Source: Owenia fusiformis (taxonomy: Eukaryota; Annelida; Polychaeta; Sabellida; Oweniidae). Taken from it: 64,000 bases of DNA. How positions within the stretch are numbered: the stretch's first letter is position 1; each line of letters begins with the position of its first letter. Below the pieces are notes generated by a model. The model saw only the letters and a program-made list of their open reading frames with translations, was not told the origin of the DNA and ran no database searches. Shown piece after piece: positions 13,001 through 23,916 of this stretch. The translations under genes and the position numbers were made by a program. Location of the stretch: assembly GCA_903813345.2 (NCBI GenBank), contig CAIIXF020000002.1, positions 21,094,455 through 21,158,454 on the forward strand. Reading direction: 5' to 3'.

Positions 13001-16000
13001 ATTGTTTTTGTCTCAAACCAATTATTGAAAAAATTATGTAATGGTCAACATGGGAAAACATGTAACAATTACATGCAAAAAAATAGATATATTTTATTTA
13101 ATTGTTTTTGTGAACATTTTTTGTTTTTAGTGCAATTTTTTGGGTTCCTTTCTACCAACTCTTGAGAATAAAATGAAACATCTATCCGAACCTCATTGGA
13201 ACAAAATGATATATACACAACGTGTTTGGATCCCTCAATATTGTAATTGCACAAAGGAAAGTTTGGTTGATTTAACAAAAAGTATTCAAAACCCCCAAAA
13301 ATGGATAAAATTAAAGTAAACCTTTTATTTCATTAACAAGATACTTCTTTAAATGAACCAGACTTTCCTTTGTGCAATTACAATATTGAGAGCTCAACAC
13401 GTTGAGTATATGTCATTTTGTCCCAATGAGGTTAGAGTAGATGTTCCATTTCATTCCCAAAATATGGTACCGAGAATAAAAGAAGTGTCTGGTGTGTTTT
13501 ATAGAACAATATAGAGAAAAATATAATGTACATTTTTCAAATTAATTGTTACCATTCAAAAGATGATCATTAAATTGACGATGTCAAATTTTCAGAATTT
13601 TTGATGACTGGTTTAAGCAATAAATATTAAGCAATAATTCAGTTCGCCATATCGATACCAATTCTTCCCAAGAGAGAGTGAGAGGGGTTACAACTTCCCC
13701 TCGCTCCAACTCCATAGAAAGTAATATTTTGTCCAGAAAAGGCATCTTGGATTAGTAAAATTTTCTTGCATTCCCCTAAAACTAAAACAATTGAAAAAAT
13801 AGTTTATTATTTTCCATTTATTTACTTAAACACAAAGAAATCGCCAAATACCATCTAGCATTGACAAAATGCCAGGCTTAGGCTACCCATACACACAAAA
13901 AGAGGAATTTGAAAAAACTTTTTTGGACTTTTTTGGAAGTTGTGTTTGTTAAAAATGGCCAGATTTCACCAAATGACATATCATAAAATTTTCTGGCACC
14001 CAACCCCAAAAGCAAAAACTTTTAAAGTGCCGAGAAATAACCAGACAGCATTTTGAACTGGTAAAGATTTCCGGAATGGCAACCCTCTCCCTTTCCCTCC
14101 TTGTTCCTTTAGAAAGAAAACGATTGAAAAAAATGAATCAAACACTTGAAAGTGTCCAGAAATCACTGACATTTAGGAACTCGTACTGATAAAATTAAAG
14201 TAAACCTTTTATTTCATTAACAGGATACTTCTTTAAATGAACCAGACTTTCCTTTGTGCAATTACAATATTGAGAGCTCAACACGTTGAGTATATGTCAT
14301 TTTGTCCCAATGAGGTTAGAGTAGATGTTCCATTTCATTCCCAAAATATGGTACCGAGAATAAAAGAAGTGTCTGGTGTGTTTTATAGAACAATATAGAG
14401 AAAAATATAATGTACATTTTTCAAATTAATTGTTACCATTCAAAAGATGATCATTAAATTGACGATGTCAAATTTTCAGAATTTTTGATGACTGGTTTAA
14501 GCAATAAATATTAAGCAATAATTCAGTTCGCCATATCGATACCAATTCTTCCCAAGAGAGAGTGAGAGGGGTTACAACTTCCCCTCGCTCCAACTCCATA
14601 GAAAGTAATATTTTGTCCAGAAAAGGCATCTTGGATTAGTAAAATTTTCTTGCATTCCCCTAAAACTAAAACAATTGAAAAAATAGTTTATTATTTTCCA
14701 TTTATTTACTTAAACACAAAGAAATCGCCAAATACCATCTAGCATTGACAAAATGCCAGGCTTAGGCTACCCATACACACAAAAAGAGGAATTTGAAAAA
14801 ACTTTTTTGGACTTTTTTGGAAGTTGTGTTTGTTAAAAATGGCCAGATTTCACCAAATGACATATCATAAAATTTTCTGGCACCCAACCCCAAAAGCAAA
14901 AACTTTTAAAGTGCCGAGAAATAACCAGACAGCATTTTGAACTGGTAAAGATTTCCGGAATGGCAACCCTCTCCCTTTCCCTCCTTGTTCCTTTAGAAAG
15001 AAAACGATTGAAAAAAATGAATCAAACACTTGAAAGTGTCCAGAAATCACTGACATTTAGGAACTCGTACTGATAAAATTAAAGTAAACCTTTTATTTCA
15101 TTAACAAGATACTTCTTTAAATGAACCAGACTTTCCTTTGTGCAATTACAATATTGAGAGCTCAACACGTTGAGTATATGTCATTTTGTCCCAATGAGGT
15201 TAGAGTAGATGTTCCATTTCATTCCCAAAATATGGTACCGAGAATAAAAGAAGTGTCTGGTGTGTTTTATAGAACAATATAGAGAAAAATATAATGTACA
15301 TTTTTCAAATTAATTGTTACCATTCAAAAGATGATCATTAAATTGACGATGTCAAATTTTCAGAATTTTTGATGACTGGTTTAAGCAATAAATATTAAGC
15401 AATAATTCAGTTCGCCATATCGATACCAATTCTTCCCAAGAGAGAGTGAGAGGGGTTACAACTTCCCCTCGCTCCAACTCCATAGAAAGTAATATTTTGT
15501 CCAGAAAAGGCATCTTGGATTAGTAAAATTTTCTTGCATTCCCCTAAAACTAAAACAATTGAAAAAATAGTTTATTATTTTCCATTTATTTACTTAAACA
15601 CAAAGAAATCGCCAAATACCATCTAGCATTGACAAAATGCCAGGCTTAGGCTACCCATACACACAAAAAGAGGAATTTGAAAAAACTTTTTTGGACTTTT
15701 TTGGAAGTTATGTTTGTTAAAAATGGCCAGATTTCACCAAATGACATATCATAAAATTTTCTGGCACCCAACCCCAAAAGCAAAAACTTTTAAAGTGCCG
15801 AGAAATAACCAGACAGCATTTTGAACTGGTAAAGATTTCCGGAATGGCAACCCTCTCCCTTTCCCTCCTTGTTCCTTTAGAAAGAAAACGATTGAAAAAA
15901 ATGAATCAAACACTTGAAAGTGTCCAGAAATCACTGACATTTAGGAACTCGTACTGATAAAAGTTTATTCGGGGTGTCTCTTATAAAACCCCTTTCCCCG

Positions 16001-18828
16001 CCCTATTCTAATGATTCACCAAAAATTGCTCATTCTAAATATAAAACCAATTAAAAAACTACAATATATCCTGAGTGATCGCACCTTACACGCCTAACCA
16101 TCGCGTCGCCGTATGGCCTCAAAAATACGTTCGTACAGTGTATGGAAATGTACTAATTTTACCAGAGAGTGCTGTTTGATCCCTACCTATTTAGAATGTT
16201 CTAACTGACATGATTTACATGATTATACAAAATCGAAATTACAGTTGAAACTTTTAAGAATGAAATGCTACCTGACTTTCTCGTCTTGAATGATTTTGAA
16301 TATTGTTGACAAAATGTTCCAGTATGAGTTCTAGAAAGGCCTGGATTGGTGCGGAACGGACATCGGGAGGCAGCTGGGGCCAATGGTATCATGATGGATC
16401 TCCATTAACTTGGACTTATTGGGATTCCTCCCCTGATAGCAGTTACAAAGTTTACGTGGATGGTGGGAACATGAGATGGAGAGACGAGGACGCCGATAAA
16501 ACTGTTGAAGATGTAGCTTGTATGATAGGTAAGATTAAAGGGGGTGGCTGAGCATTTCAGCTCAGATTCAGTTAGAAATTTAGTCCTTAATAAACAATTA
16601 AATTTGAAAATTAGTTTAACTGGCTGCTCTGACAATAAATTAAATTATATATTCTTTGAAATCTCGTTAAAGTCTCGTTTTAATGAGATTCTAGGAGATC
16701 TGCATTTTAACCACTTAAGACTAACATTTTCTTTTATTTGATGGCATATTTGAATTCTGTGTGTAATTTTTTTTTATCAAAAACAACTTTGATTTGCACT
16801 GTTTCTCCCTTAGTTTATTCAAATTTTAGAGATTTTTAAGTTTTCTAAAAATGGTCGGGTTAAATCCCCATTGACACAATGTTTAAAAACCTTTAAAAGT
16901 TCATTTACTCTTACAAGTATCACAATTCTAATGTGAAATCACAATCCATATGTCAATACTATCATATAGTTACATTCCAATGGTGTTTTAAGTTGATCCA
17001 AATAGAAAGAAATTAAGTGACTCTTGCTATTAAGTTGCCATGTTATTTAGCCTTACTAATACCCATGATGCCATCTATCTTTCCATTTACATGGAAAACG
17101 GTCAATTGAGAGTGTTTTGATGTACATCCAAATGCTTATAACAAGAAAATTGCTTCCAACCATTCCTGGCAAATGATTAGCAAAGAACTGTGAAACAATG
17201 ATTTCCATTGAAAAGTGGGCGTTGCCCGCAATGTAATACAATGGGACGGAAAGAATGGCTGACGAACCAGTTTAAACGTTGTCCAATTTGGCTGAAAAAA
17301 ATCAGTAAACTGCCAGCACCATTTGCAACCCTGTGTTAAAGGGCCATTGTGATCTGAGAACATTCTTGAAAAATGAAACACCCTAATACACTCTGTAAAC
17401 AAGAAACAAAATCAGAAGTTTTTTAATGTCAACATTTAATGCTTATAGGTTCTTGTTGCCATTTTAAGGCATTTTGCCATTCAACTCCGATAAATTACAG
17501 CTACCAGGGAAGATAGAATGTACTTATGACTTGTCACATGACCTAACTGGCGATTAGTACATTTCATCTTTCCTGTTCATACCATGTGACCATGAATAAA
17601 CCAATGAGCATCTAGAATACATCTGGGGTATATAATGATATAATGTAAATGTTTAAAATGCCTGAGATCTAAATACATTCTAAAATACTATCATAGTTTC
17701 CTTTTATCGACAATTCAAATCTTGAAGCATAAGAGATAAAGAACCGCATAGACTACAATTTTATAAACAGTTCTGCAACTAAAGTGAACTCATGAGCACT
17801 GAGGAAAAAATCATTAAATGTTCCAAAATGAATAAGAAAAGCAAATAAACTACATTTCAGCAAGCCAGTCTTTGGAACTTAGGGTAATCTATATTACCTA
17901 TCTAGGCGATTGGGCGCCGTAACCACGAGGTCGCGAGTTCGAGACGTGTGTGCTCCTTGTGTTTATTCATTTAGTTACACAAATCTTTGGTTTCACATAA
18001 TAATATAAAATATATGACACAGGCCAATGTGATACAATATTTCTATGGTTACTATATTTGGTTTCAATATAGTACATGTATACAAATTGTATTCAGAAAA
18101 TTATCTAACTGCATCTTTATATTATCTCTTCTACCTTTTTTGTATTCTTGCATGTACAAAGTTAAAAATAGATAAGATGGTTATACTTCTTTGTATCATT
18201 GCATATCTCTGTATAGTGTATATAGTTAGACATAGATAAAATGTGTGTATCTTTATGGTATACCTCTGTAAGCTCAATTAATATATCCATAGTTGAGCGA
18301 TGAGAAATAAACGTATCTATTGAAAGCTTCATTCAGCGAAAATGAAACTGTATCGACTATATGTGTTTTATTTATATATTGGCAGTTCATGATGAAACAA
18401 CTGTACAAACAACCGAGCCAACAACTGTGCAAACCACCGAGCCAACAACTGTACAAACAACCGAGCCAACAACTGTACAAACAACCGGGCCAACAACTGT
18501 GCAAACAACCGAGCCAACAACTGTGCAAGCAACCGAACCAACCACCGAGCAGCCTTGCGTCCAGCAAAACATAGATACTCTGTCATATGCTTTAAAGATG
18601 GAAAATAAAGCGGTGAATAATCTCACAAATGCCATTGGTGGAGAATTCACCACTCGGTCAAAGTTAGAATGTGCAACGAAATGTTTGAAAGTTCCAAATT
18701 GTAGCTGCGAAGCTTTTATATTTAACAAATCTGATAAATCGTGCACACTGTTAGAGTCTAAGATTCCAGTGAGTGATTTTGTTATTGACGTTCAAAGTGT
18801 TTCTTACTATGAAATAGGTAATTTGTGA
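7037..18828 (+). CDS. Secreted C-type-lectin-like/PAN domain protein, gene 1 (four coding exons)
   Basis: Exons 7037-7127, 10595-10736, 16323-16528 and 18386-18828 join with GT-AG introns in matching phase to give about 293 aa. Exon 1 encodes a hydrophobic signal peptide (MLLGSFALSANC) and a short Cys-bearing segment. Exons 2-3 form a C-type-lectin-like fold: a Cys in exon 2 (AISRC), the WIGA and W-x-DGSPLTW core, and a closing VACMIG Cys. The EPN/QPD and WND calcium-sugar motifs are not visible, so sugar binding is doubtful. Exon 4 starts with a Thr-rich stalk of TTVQTTEP repeats, likely O-glycosylated, followed by a PAN/apple domain with several Cys (CATKC, CSCEAF, CTLLES). It probably acts outside the cell in recognition or adhesion; this is inferred. 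ATG 7037 is chosen for its Kozak context (acaaaATGG) and agreement with gene 2; an in-frame ATG lies at 7007. A tandem paralogue lies at 30107-33319. Confidence 0.82.
7740..9560. repeat. AT-rich foldback cluster with recurring GAGCGCAGCGA loops
   Basis: This lies in intron 1 of lectin-PAN gene 1. It contains nested palindromes. One has the arms gatatctgca/tgcagatatc around ggagcgtagcgagagag near 8100-8135. Another has gagtgagcgcagcgaatgag near 8292-8312. A third has arms of gatattgac/gtcaatatc around a centre that reads gagggagcgcagcgaccgag on the minus strand, near 9425-9475. Outer ends also pair: cccagggaaaacagtagtat at 8017 and its complement at about 9110-9135. A 27-bp word (aaaccatcgaatatcacttt) is repeated three times near 8568-8635, and a two-copy repeat occurs near 9165-9260. 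The reading frames here are chance products of the repeats. Confidence 0.7.
10083..10470. mobile_element. Diverged solo arm of the 3.3-kb TIR element family
   Basis: The segment aligns by eye along its length with the right arm at about 27975-28390. Both share the order ccccctcc, cgattattttt, gtgtagacc, acattgacttttgcacgtt, ccttttttaatagatct and a terminal cgat-accggg-gtg. A matching left arm was not found, so this is a fragment or a highly decayed copy. It lies in intron 1 of lectin-PAN gene 1. Confidence 0.7.
11027..12317. mobile_element. TIR element, 1291 bp, with 5-bp target duplication ACTTT
   Basis: The left end reads cacaccggaatagcctgaca; the reverse complement of the right end reads the same for at least 20 bases and stays similar for about 75 bp. 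ACTTT flanks both sides (11022-11026 and 12318-12322). The interior carries a secondary palindrome (tgaatcgattgcaaactt near 11474 and 11565) but no transposase. It is a non-autonomous DNA element. The 5-bp duplication and CACACC start resemble the element at 25068-28390. Superfamily is not assigned; Transib elements also make 5-bp duplications and start with CAC, but no transposase is present to test that. Confidence 0.8.
12640..12955. repeat. Short inverted-repeat element
   Basis: caaggaggattggatcccag near 12641 and its near reverse complement at about 12930-12949 bracket about 270 bp without coding signal. Another segment bounded by ggaggattgg ends lies at 34633-34877, but the interiors do not look alike. 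Possible small MITE; no target duplication was confirmed. Confidence 0.45.
12960..13303 (-). repeat. Inverted partner of the 884-bp repeat unit
   Basis: The reverse complement of this segment matches the first part of the 884-bp unit (aactttcctttgtgcaatta, cacgttg, catatcgataccaat), forming a diverged hairpin with the array that follows. A further relative in the opposite orientation lies at about 55180-55555. This marks the unit as derived from a dispersed repeat family. Confidence 0.65.
13304..15955. repeat. Three nearly identical 884-bp tandem copies
   Basis: Copies at 13304-14187, 14188-15071 and 15072-15955 repeat with an exact period of 884. The differences I noticed are single bases: aacaagata versus aacaggata at each copy start, and gaagttgtg versus gaagttatg in the third. 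A 63-codon minus-strand frame repeats in each copy, but it has no recognisable domain and is not called as a gene. The array sits in intron 2 of lectin-PAN gene 1, and its low divergence means recent duplication or homogenisation. Confidence 0.93.
16530..17900. other. Intron 3 of lectin-PAN gene 1, no feature recognised
   Basis: AT-rich intronic sequence. Words near 17580-17650 (catgtgaccat, atataatgtaaat) resemble the dispersed repeat at about 6060-6150. No coding or RNA signal was seen. Confidence 0.45.
17905..17980 (+). mobile_element. tRNA-derived SINE fragment
   Basis: A B-box-like gcgagttcgagac (consensus GGTTCGANTCC) is followed by gtgtgtgctccttgtgttta. The fuller copy at 25947-26060 shares this tail. 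The 5' part is decayed. Confidence 0.55.
18398..18541 (+). repeat. 24-bp coding minisatellite (Thr-rich stalk)
   Basis: Six head-to-tail 24-bp units in exon 4 of lectin-PAN gene 1 encode variants of TTVQTTEP. Units differ at a few bases (tac/tgc; acc gag/acc ggg). The reading frame is kept because the unit is a multiple of three. Gene 2 lacks this expansion. Confidence 0.92.
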
Positions 18829-18894
18829 AAAGTCATTGAAATTGCGATTCCCTAAAATTCCAAATTGCAATTCCCTAATTCCCTAAAAATAGTA

Positions 18895-19303
18895 TTTAAA
18901 GCCTTAGTCAAATTTGCTACATCGACCGTAAAATCTATCATTTCTACGGCCAGTAACAATCCTGCGGTCACCGTAGAATTTCTACCGTCATATACTTTTG
19001 ATTTTGTGGAGATACACGGTTGCCGTACTTCCTTTTAGATGATGGCGCATGGCCATCGTAGGGCATCCCTCCGTAAGGCGTATTTTATTGACCGATACCA
19101 AGGCAAACACAAGGAGCCCGCAAGCAATGCTACCACGGTCGATTCAATTGTAATTGCAGTTCACAAAGGCCAATTGAAACCAATAAAAACCTAGGGCAGA
19201 CGCAAGTCAATTTATGTCCGACGTATCTTAGAACTCCAAATTATAATTTCTACGACGACTCTTACGGTCTATAAAAACGTCGTAGCAACTGTGACTGAGG
19301 CTT
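18895..19303. mobile_element. Short TIR element (MITE candidate)
   Basis: The left end aagccttagtcaaatttgct and the reverse complement of the right end (aagcctcagtcacagttgct) match with a few changes, enclosing about 400 bp that repeats cgaccgta/ctacgg words. A related end occurs at about 1127. It follows lectin-PAN gene 1, and an AATAAA at 19182-19187 inside it could serve as that gene's poly(A) signal. No clear target duplication. Confidence 0.55.
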
Positions 19304-19529
19304 GAAAGATGTCTTATGCCACTCATCTTTTATTAATCTAAACATAAATAGACATATTACCCTCCCCCTCCGTCTCATTTTTAATATGAAAACTTATTTA
19401 TGAAGCCAGAAATAACATGTTACAAGTTACAAAAATATGAAAGTTGAGTAAACATAAAATATCATTGATCAAAGCCCCTGACATGAGAAATATTTAGAAT
19501 TTTTTTTCTAAGTTACCGGACTTCATTCT

Positions 19530-20260
19530 ATCATATAAAATTATATATGCAAATTAGTGCGGCCATAATTAAAATATCGAATTCCATCCATATCTTAAAA
19601 AGTAAGAATGATAGCATCACAATTGTTGTATCCTTACCTATGTTTTAAGGGTCAAGGAATCAGATTATATTAAAAGATATGAGAAGAACTCATCAGATAT
19701 TGTGCATATCAAAATATTTTGTTTACCAGGCTTGCAGTACAATTGAAATTACTGACTAATTCATGGTTTCCTTAGTGGTTTAAATGGGTTGCCAAAAATA
19801 ACTATAAAAGATTGTATATGCAAATTAGGGCGGCCATTATTACAATATCGAATTCCATCCATATCTTAAAAAGTAAGAATGATAGCATCACAATTGTTGT
19901 ATCCTTACCTATGTTTTAAGGGTCAAGGAATCAGATTATATTAAAAGATACGAGAATAACCCATTAGCATACATGCATATATGCAGATTAGCATATTTTA
20001 TAATCATAATATTGCAATTATTCAAAATATTTTATTCATCAGGCTTGCAGTACCACTGAAATAAGTAGACTAATTGAGTGTTCCCTTAGTAATTTAGTTA
20101 GGTTGCCGAAAATAACTTTGGGGGAAAAGTATGTATGCAAATATGAGTGGCCATTATTGAAATATTGAATATCTTCCATATCTTCAAAAGTAAGAATGAA
20201 AGGGTTGCAGTTGTTGTGCCCCAAATCAAGTTTTCATGGAAAATGAATAAGATAATGTTT
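19530..20260. repeat. Three tandem copies of a ~270-316-bp unit, graded decay
   Basis: The block tatatgcaaatta-ggccat-atatc-gaatt-ccatatctt recurs at about 19545, 19815 and 20130, each followed by caggcttgcagta. Copies 1 and 2 are close; copy 3 is clearly diverged. Confidence 0.8.
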
Positions 20261-20810
20261 AAAGATAAACGATTTTGGATTGAATGCACTAGGTAGGTGT
20301 GATTCCATGTCCTATCCATTTCTGCAAAGGAAACATTAAAGCTCGTAAATGGTCTCAATGCATATGTCTTTCCTGGATTTGCATGTACAATTGTACATGA
20401 GGTACTAAGTGAAATTTAGGATTCAACTAAAGATCTGAAGGAAACAGGGTATCATGTTTTACCAGCACTGTATGGCCAGCCACCACGGAATGGCTCAGAG
20501 TTCAGAGTTATGCTGAAAACAAATGTAAATATTATCGTGTCACTATATTGTACCATTAAAAAGAAATAAAAGAAATGATACATCTTGGAGTATGATACTC
20601 CGTTTTCAATAGCTTTTCTGAAGTTAAAGTTACCCGCAAATGATATATCCATTGCATGTGGTAGGTAATTTTCTTTGATATAGCGAAACATATGAGTAAA
20701 AAAAATTGTGTGGATTTCCTAGTGTTTCTATGCAAAATAGCACGCTCCGTCACAGCGGACAAATTTTTCGATACCAGCCTGTGGTTCTAATCTTGATTTT
20801 TATAAATACA

Positions 20811-21035
20811 TCTTATTCCCTGACCCTGAAATCCTGGGTTTAGACACCAATATTGTAACGCTAGTGTACTAAGTCTACAAAATATTGAAGGTAATCTCTA
20901 TTTCGATAATGGCTGCCCTCATTTTCCCTGACCCTGAAAACCTGGGTTTAGACACCAATATTATGATGTTTCTGTGCTTAGTTTTCAAAATATTGAAGAT
21001 AATCACTAACTCGATAATGGCCACCTTCATTTTCA
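20811..21035. repeat. Two-copy ~118-bp tandem repeat
   Basis: The sequence from ccctgaccctgaaa with tgggtttagacaccaatatt to tcgataatggc occurs twice, at about 20818 and 20928. It abuts the 112-bp array. Confidence 0.8.
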
Positions 21036-21044
21036 TATTAAATA

Positions 21045-21645
21045 TATAAACCTCTTCTCTCATTTTCTCATTGTATGCTGTATGCAACGGGTCGGCGTCA
21101 ACATGATAGCCTAGTGTCAGACAACAACAGCGATTGGTTGTACATAAACCTCTTCTCTCATTTTCTCATTGTATATTGTATGCAATGGGTACGTTGTAAA
21201 CTGACGGTGTCAACATGATAGCCTTGTGTCAGACAACAACAGCGATTGGTTGTACATAAACCTCTTCTCTCATTTTCTCATTGTATATTGTATGCAATGG
21301 GTACGTTGTAAACTGACGGTGTCAACATGATAGCCTGGTGTCAGACAACAACAGCGATTGGTTGTACATAAACCTCTTCTCTCATTTTCTCATTGTATAT
21401 TGTATGCAACGGGTACGTTGTAAACTGACGGTGTCAACATGATAGCCTGGTGTCAGACAACAAAAGTGATTGGTTGTACATAAACCTCTTCTCTCATTTT
21501 CTCATTGTATATTGTATGCAACGGGTACGCTGTAAACTGACGGTGTCAACATGATAGCCTGGTGTCAGACAACAAAAGTGATTGGTTGTACATAAACCTC
21601 TTCTCTCATTTTCTCATTGTATGTTGTATGTAACGTGTACTTGAT
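21045..21645. repeat. 112-bp tandem array
   Basis: acataaacctcttctctcat recurs at about 21142, 21254, 21366, 21478 and 21590 (exact period 112), after a shorter first unit near 21045 that lacks the tacgttgtaaactga sub-word. Units are nearly identical, with changes such as caacagcg/caaaagtg. Confidence 0.92.
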
Positions 21646-21652
21646 TACCCTA

Positions 21653-22440
21653 CTATCACACCAAACTAGTTCTCGAAAACGGGTTTCAACTGTGTACGAA
21701 CGGACTGGGCGTACTTAGAACCGTTTAGGGTCTATTTACAAACTTCATCGAACGTACTCGAACGGGTGTGTCCTCTAGAACTAAGAACATGCTCAAAATG
21801 TTCTCGTGGTCGATACGTTCTACAATTAGAACAAGTGACAACGTACTAACGACGAGCTGGACGTTCTGCGAACGGAACCGTTGTAAGTTCAATCCTACTA
21901 GGGACGTTTTTACAACGAGTTCAACTGTCTGAGGACGTATTGATAACGAGGTATAACTAATTGCAAATGGGTTTAAACTGATTAAGAACGTACTCAAGAC
22001 TGCTTATGAACGAGTTAGCAAAAATATAGCTATCACACCAAACAAGTTGCCACTGCGTTCTTCAAAACTGGTTTTAAACTCTGTGCGAACTGAATGAAAG
22101 TAGCTGCAACGTTCTACGGTCTGTTTACGAACTCCATGGACTTTCCCGAACGGGGAATGTGATTTAGAATTTTGAATCGATTCAAAATCCGATGGCGACC
22201 ATACCGTTCTGAAATCGGGTCATGATGACCTTCTAGACTAAGGGACGCATTATACGACGTTGCACACCGACGTAGTGCGACCTGAACGAACTGCGAATGA
22301 GATGGACGTATTGAAGACTGTTTATGAACGAAGTAGCTAATTATTTTAAACATATTTCCCGACCACAGCCAGATTGAGCCCGTTTTACGACGTTTTTGTA
22401 AGACTGGCAAGAACGGGTAAGAACTAGTTTGGTGTGATAG
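21653..22440. mobile_element. Tandem pair of CGTTC/GAACG-rich elements with inverted ends
   Basis: The left end ctatcacaccaaactagttc matches the reverse complement of the right end (gaactagtttggtgtgatag). A second internal start (ctatcacaccaaacaagttg) at 22030 shows two adjacent copies of a ~380-bp unit. Both copies share a conserved stretch seen in minus-strand frames ending with similar residues (FVNRP). The sequence is unusually rich in gaacg/cgttc words compared with its flanks. No transposase and no clear target duplication. Confidence 0.6.
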
Positions 22441-22667
22441 GGGGGGGGAGTAAACTTACAGCGTCATAGATAGCCTGCTGTCCGTCAACAGTAGGGATTG
22501 GTTGTACATGAACATTTTCATTATTTTATGTAGCAAATAGTTTCGTCATTTTATGTAACATATTATGTATAACATGTAAATACCAGTTCTGGTTGATAGA
22601 ATAAACATAATATCAATTACAACCGTTGAATACAACTGATTGTTGCTATATAAACCAAAACAACCCA

Positions 22668-23318
22668 GTCTCTTTAATTCCAACTTCTAAATTGAATGTG
22701 ACCTTACCCAGACATATTGAAATACCTTTTAATAGACTCAGGTGTGGCCTTTTACTTAAAGCACACCTTTATGCACATAACTTTAATGACATTAGTGACC
22801 CTTTGTGTAAATGTGGTGTTCCATTGACTACCTTGCATTTTCTTTTAAATTGCCCACTGCTCCATGATGAAAGAATCAACCTCATTGCAGGCCTTCATAC
22901 TTACAATTTAGGAAACCTGTTTAACAGCTACAATTTGAATGATAAATTACAATTTTTACTTTTTGGAAAAGATGATTTAGATGCATCAATAAATGAAGAA
23001 TTAATTCATATTGTTAGTTATTATATATACACGAGTTTCACTATCATATCACGTCTGTGACAACAGGTTCCGTTTCTTCATTTTTCTGCTTTTTCTTTTT
23101 TGTCATCATCCCCGCCCATGGGATTTCCTTGATTCAGTGATTTGGAATTAAGAATATATGTAAACCTTTTGTATTTTATATTATATCTATTATTTCATTT
23201 ATGTTATATTATTTAATTGCCGCTAATGTTGCAAAACTTTGGCAATCAGCTAACTTTGTACATCTATGTTATTATTTGAAATAAATCGATAACATGAAAA
23301 AAAAAAAAAAAAAAAAAA
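22668..23318 (+). mobile_element. 5'-truncated LINE insertion with poly(A) and target duplication
   Basis: The fragment ends in a 23-A tail. It is flanked by aaaacaaccca at 22657-22667 and again at 23315-23325, with overlap into the A run. This is the signature of target-primed reverse transcription. The open frame to the stop at 23060 encodes the C-terminal end of a non-LTR ORF2 protein: RLRCGLLLKAHLYAH, then CKCG and HFLLNC, matching the Cys-His motif found after many non-LTR reverse transcriptases. The reverse transcriptase core is missing, so it cannot move by itself. The open frame and intact tail suggest recent insertion. Confidence 0.88.
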
Positions 23319-23916
23319 CAACCCAAAAAGGTGCATGTGTATTAAAGATTTACTTTCCTGTTATCTCAAAATCTGCTTGGAACTGAACTGTTGGATTTCT
23401 ATGGGAAAATCCTCAAGAGAAAATTCTAGGGATTATGGAATGTGTACAGTTTATTGGCATACATGAAACCTATTTAAAACAGCTTTTATATTATTCGAAA
23501 GCGTTGATTATCAATGATTCCCAGCCCTCTGAAGTTTAAAAATGAAAATACCTGGGTGTTAATCCATAGAAAATCTTTGAAAATGAGAAATATCTTTTGG
23601 GATTATATGGTGCAATCTTATAGTCAATAAAATGTTTTAAAGTATATTGATGTTTTTTGGATGAAAAACATAAGCGAAATGCACGAAAAATTTCCCCCGA
23701 TTCATTCGACAAACAACTCCCCCTCCTTTGAATGACCTAAGAGTAACGAACTACGAGAGAGCACCGGTGAACCAATCCAATGGTATTAAACCTCCTACAG
23801 ATTCTGAATTTTTCGGATTTGGTTAGCCTTGCCCAAGTCGATATTTTTACTTATCTGATCTTATAGAAATCAAAATACGTAACCGAGACCGAGTTGGGCA
23901 AGGCTAGGTTTTAGTA

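Noticed and set aside
13981-15940. 63-codon minus-strand frame repeated three times
   Set aside because: It is copied only because the 884-bp unit is triplicated; no domain and no start or splice context.
18274-18746. Minus-strand and alternative plus-strand frames across the Thr-rich stalk
   Set aside because: A 24-bp repeat opens several frames at once. Only the frame with signal peptide, lectin and PAN continuity is supported.
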